8,269 bases of DNA from an uncultured Alphaproteobacteria bacterium (GTDB lineage: Bacteria > Pseudomonadota > Alphaproteobacteria > Puniceispirillales > Puniceispirillaceae): contig CAJYBL010000058.1 in NCBI GenBank assembly GCA_913064995.1, positions 1 through 8,269 on the forward strand. The letters run 5' to 3'. Positions within the stretch are counted from its first letter, which is position 1. Each line of letters starts with the position of its first letter. A program made the translations under genes and the position numbers. Shown here piece by piece: positions 6,748-8,269 of this stretch. The notes beneath the pieces are model-generated. The model made no database searches. It was not told the origin of the DNA and saw only the letters and a program-made list of their open reading frames with translations.

Positions 6748-8052
6748 GTGAAAATTGCAGTCATTGGCACTGGATATGTCGGTCTTGTCTCGGGGGCGTG
6801 TTTTTCCGAATTTGGATTTGATGTCACTTGCATCGATAAAGACCCGGCGAAAATTCAAAAAATCAACCAAGGCGAAATGCCGATTTACGAGCCCGGGCTG
6901 GCCGAGCTTGTGGCGCGCAATGTCAAGGCTGGAAGGCTGCATTTTGATCTTGATCTTGGCGCGGCGGTTGCCGCTGCCGATGCTGTCTTTATCGCTGTTG
7001 GCACCCCGACACGTCGCGGCGATGGCCATGCTGATTTATCATTTGTGTATGCTGCGGCTGAAGACATTGCCAAGCATCTGTCAGGCTATACGGTTGTTGT
7101 AACCAAATCGACCGTACCGGTTGGCACCGGCCGCGATGTTGCTGGCATCATTGCCAAAACAAATCCTGATGCAAAATTTGATATTGCCTCAAATCCAGAA
7201 TTTTTGCGGGAAGGCGCGGCGATTGCCGATTTCATGCGTCCTGACCGTGTTGTTGTTGGTGCCGAAACCGACGCTGCCCGCGATGTCATGCGCGCGTTGT
7301 ACCGGCCGCTATTTCTGATCGAAACACCAATTTTATTTACCAATCTGGAAACATCCGAATTGATCAAATATGCCAGCAATGCATTTTTGGCGTTAAAGGT
7401 TTCCTACATCAACCAGATGGCTGATCTATGTGAAAAAGTTGGGGCAAATGTCCATGATGTCGCCAAAGGCATGGGGCTGGATAAACGGATTGGCAAAAAA
7501 TTCCTGCATCCGGGGCCGGGCTATGGTGGGTCTTGTTTTCCAAAAGACACATTGGCGCTTGTCAAAACAGCCGAACAACAGTCAAGCGATCTAAGCATTG
7601 TTGATGCGGTTGTTGGCTATAATCAGGCACGAAAAATCGCCATGGCTGATCGTGTTATCGCCGCCATGGGCGGGTCAGTTGCTGGCGCAAAGATTGCCAT
7701 TTTGGGGCTGGCCTTTAAGCCGGAAACCGATGATATGCGCGACAGCCCATCGCTTGATATTATTGATGCCTTAACCAAGGCAGGGGCTGTTTTGCGCGCC
7801 TATGATCCAAAGGCGATGGATGAGGCGCGCCATCTTTTGCCACAAGATGTCACATTTTGTGATAGCGCAGCCGATTGCCTGAATGGCACTGATGCAGCCG
7901 TTATTGTCACTGAATGGAATGAATTTCGCGCTTTAACGCCAGCGCAATTTGCCGCCGCAATGCGCGGGCGGGTTCTTGTCGATTTGCGTAATGTTTATGA
8001 ACCAGACGCGATGCAGGATGCTGGCTTTACCTATCTGTCGATTGGCCGCTAA
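6748..8052 (+). CDS. ugd: UDP-glucose 6-dehydrogenase
   Basis: Ugd oxidises UDP-glucose to UDP-glucuronate with two NAD+, giving the precursor of acidic surface polysaccharides. From GTG 6748 the protein is 434 residues, usual for bacterial Ugd. The N-terminal Rossmann motif is GTGYVG (residues 7-12); further family blocks are GTPTRRGDGHADL, STVPVGTG, NPEFLREG, and the central helix ELIKYASNAFLALKVSYINQ with Asn211 and Lys217. The catalytic cysteine is Cys263 in GYGGSCFPKD, with Asp267 after it, and the C-terminal UDP-binding domain begins around LGLAFKPETDDMRDSPS. The frame extends upstream to a TTG at 6691, but the GTG has AGGA 9 bases before it and puts the Rossmann fold at the N-terminus as in the family. 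It is divergent from galU and acts directly after it in the pathway. GDP-mannose dehydrogenase is a related alternative, less likely given the GalU neighbour. Confidence 0.96.
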   Translation: MKIAVIGTGYVGLVSGACFSEFGFDVTCIDKDPAKIQKINQGEMPIYEPGLAELVARNVKAGRLHFDLDLGAAVAAADAVFIAVGTPTRRGDGHADLSFVYAAAEDIAKHLSGYTVVVTKSTVPVGTGRDVAGIIAKTNPDAKFDIASNPEFLREGAAIADFMRPDRVVVGAETDAARDVMRALYRPLFLIETPILFTNLETSELIKYASNAFLALKVSYINQMADLCEKVGANVHDVAKGMGLDKRIGKKFLHPGPGYGGSCFPKDTLALVKTAEQQSSDLSIVDAVVGYNQARKIAMADRVIAAMGGSVAGAKIAILGLAFKPETDDMRDSPSLDIIDALTKAGAVLRAYDPKAMDEARHLLPQDVTFCDSAADCLNGTDAAVIVTEWNEFRALTPAQFAAAMRGRVLVDLRNVYEPDAMQDAGFTYLSIGR

Positions 8053-8053
8053 C

Positions 8054-8080
8054 AGGCTGAAATCATATAGAGATAAGCCT
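8054..8080 (+). terminator. Weak stem followed by a T-rich stretch after ugd
   Basis: AGGCT (8054-8058) and AGCCT (8076-8080) can pair across a 17-base loop, followed by AGTTTTGGTGTTTT. The stem is short and the loop long, so this is at best a weak terminator; ugd and the next gene, 55 bases apart, may be co-transcribed. Confidence 0.2.
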
Positions 8081-8107
8081 AGTTTTGGTGTTTTAAAGGA
8101 ACATAAA

Positions 8108-8269
8108 ATGCAAAAGCCTGAAATCCAATCGATTGATCATATTGTTATGCTTGCGACCGATCTCTCGGCAACTATCAAATTCTACATTGAAATTCTGGGC
8201 ATGGATCATAGTTCATTTCAGCCGCCAACAGGAGGGCCGGTGCGGCAGTCTTTGCATTTCGGATTGCAA
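8108..8269 (+). CDS. VOC/glyoxalase-fold protein, N-terminal part (3' end outside window)
   Basis: Only 54 codons are visible and the frame stays open to the window edge. The start ATG 8108 has AAAGGA 7 bases before it. The segment IDHIVMLATDLSATIKFY followed by IEILGM is the first beta-alpha module of the vicinal-oxygen-chelate superfamily (glyoxalase I, bleomycin-binding proteins, extradiol dioxygenases), and His10 of DHIV is in the position of the first metal ligand. The visible part cannot tell which member this is. The gene lies 55 bases after ugd on the same strand; no functional link is evident. Confidence 0.8.
   Translation, partial: MQKPEIQSIDHIVMLATDLSATIKFYIEILGMDHSSFQPPTGGPVRQSLHFGLQ

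Overview
The window looks like a chromosomal segment of an alphaproteobacterium. The main reason is a complete CcrM-type adenine methyltransferase (beta-class order of motifs plus a C-terminal RAMA domain) directly downstream of rnhB, an arrangement I recall from Caulobacter-like genomes. Base composition is close to balanced by eye and several genes start with GTG. A marine lineage such as SAR116 would fit, but that is only a guess. All complete genes belong to well-known families. I see no mobile element, CRISPR array, tRNA, rRNA or defence island.

Layout, left to right: the 3' part of rnhB (1-420, +); a 236-base intergenic stretch with two GATTC (GANTC) sites 8 bases apart; ccrM (657-1742, +); a short convergent gap with a hairpin; malate synthase G glcB (1818-3986, -); a 195-base gap; a phosphomannomutase/phosphoglucomutase (4182-5567, -); a 95-base gap; galU (5663-6523, -); a 224-base divergent promoter region; UDP-glucose 6-dehydrogenase ugd (6748-8052, +); and the first 54 codons of a VOC/glyoxalase-fold protein (8108 to the window end, +).

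The right half forms a sugar-nucleotide module. The PMM/PGM makes glucose-1-phosphate (or mannose-1-phosphate), GalU turns glucose-1-phosphate into UDP-glucose, and Ugd oxidises UDP-glucose to UDP-glucuronate. These supply surface polysaccharide or lipopolysaccharide synthesis. glcB is on the same strand downstream but belongs to glyoxylate metabolism, so its position need not mean shared function. The left half is DNA maintenance: RNase HII and the methyltransferase that sets GANTC methylation.

The most interesting signals are regulatory. They are the GANTC pair in front of the GANTC methyltransferase gene, the lack of a good ribosome binding site for ccrM combined with an 8-codon ORF that overlaps its GTG start, and an inverted repeat over the -35 element of a candidate ugd promoter. 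I did not find a convincing undescribed system. All counts and positions were worked out by eye.
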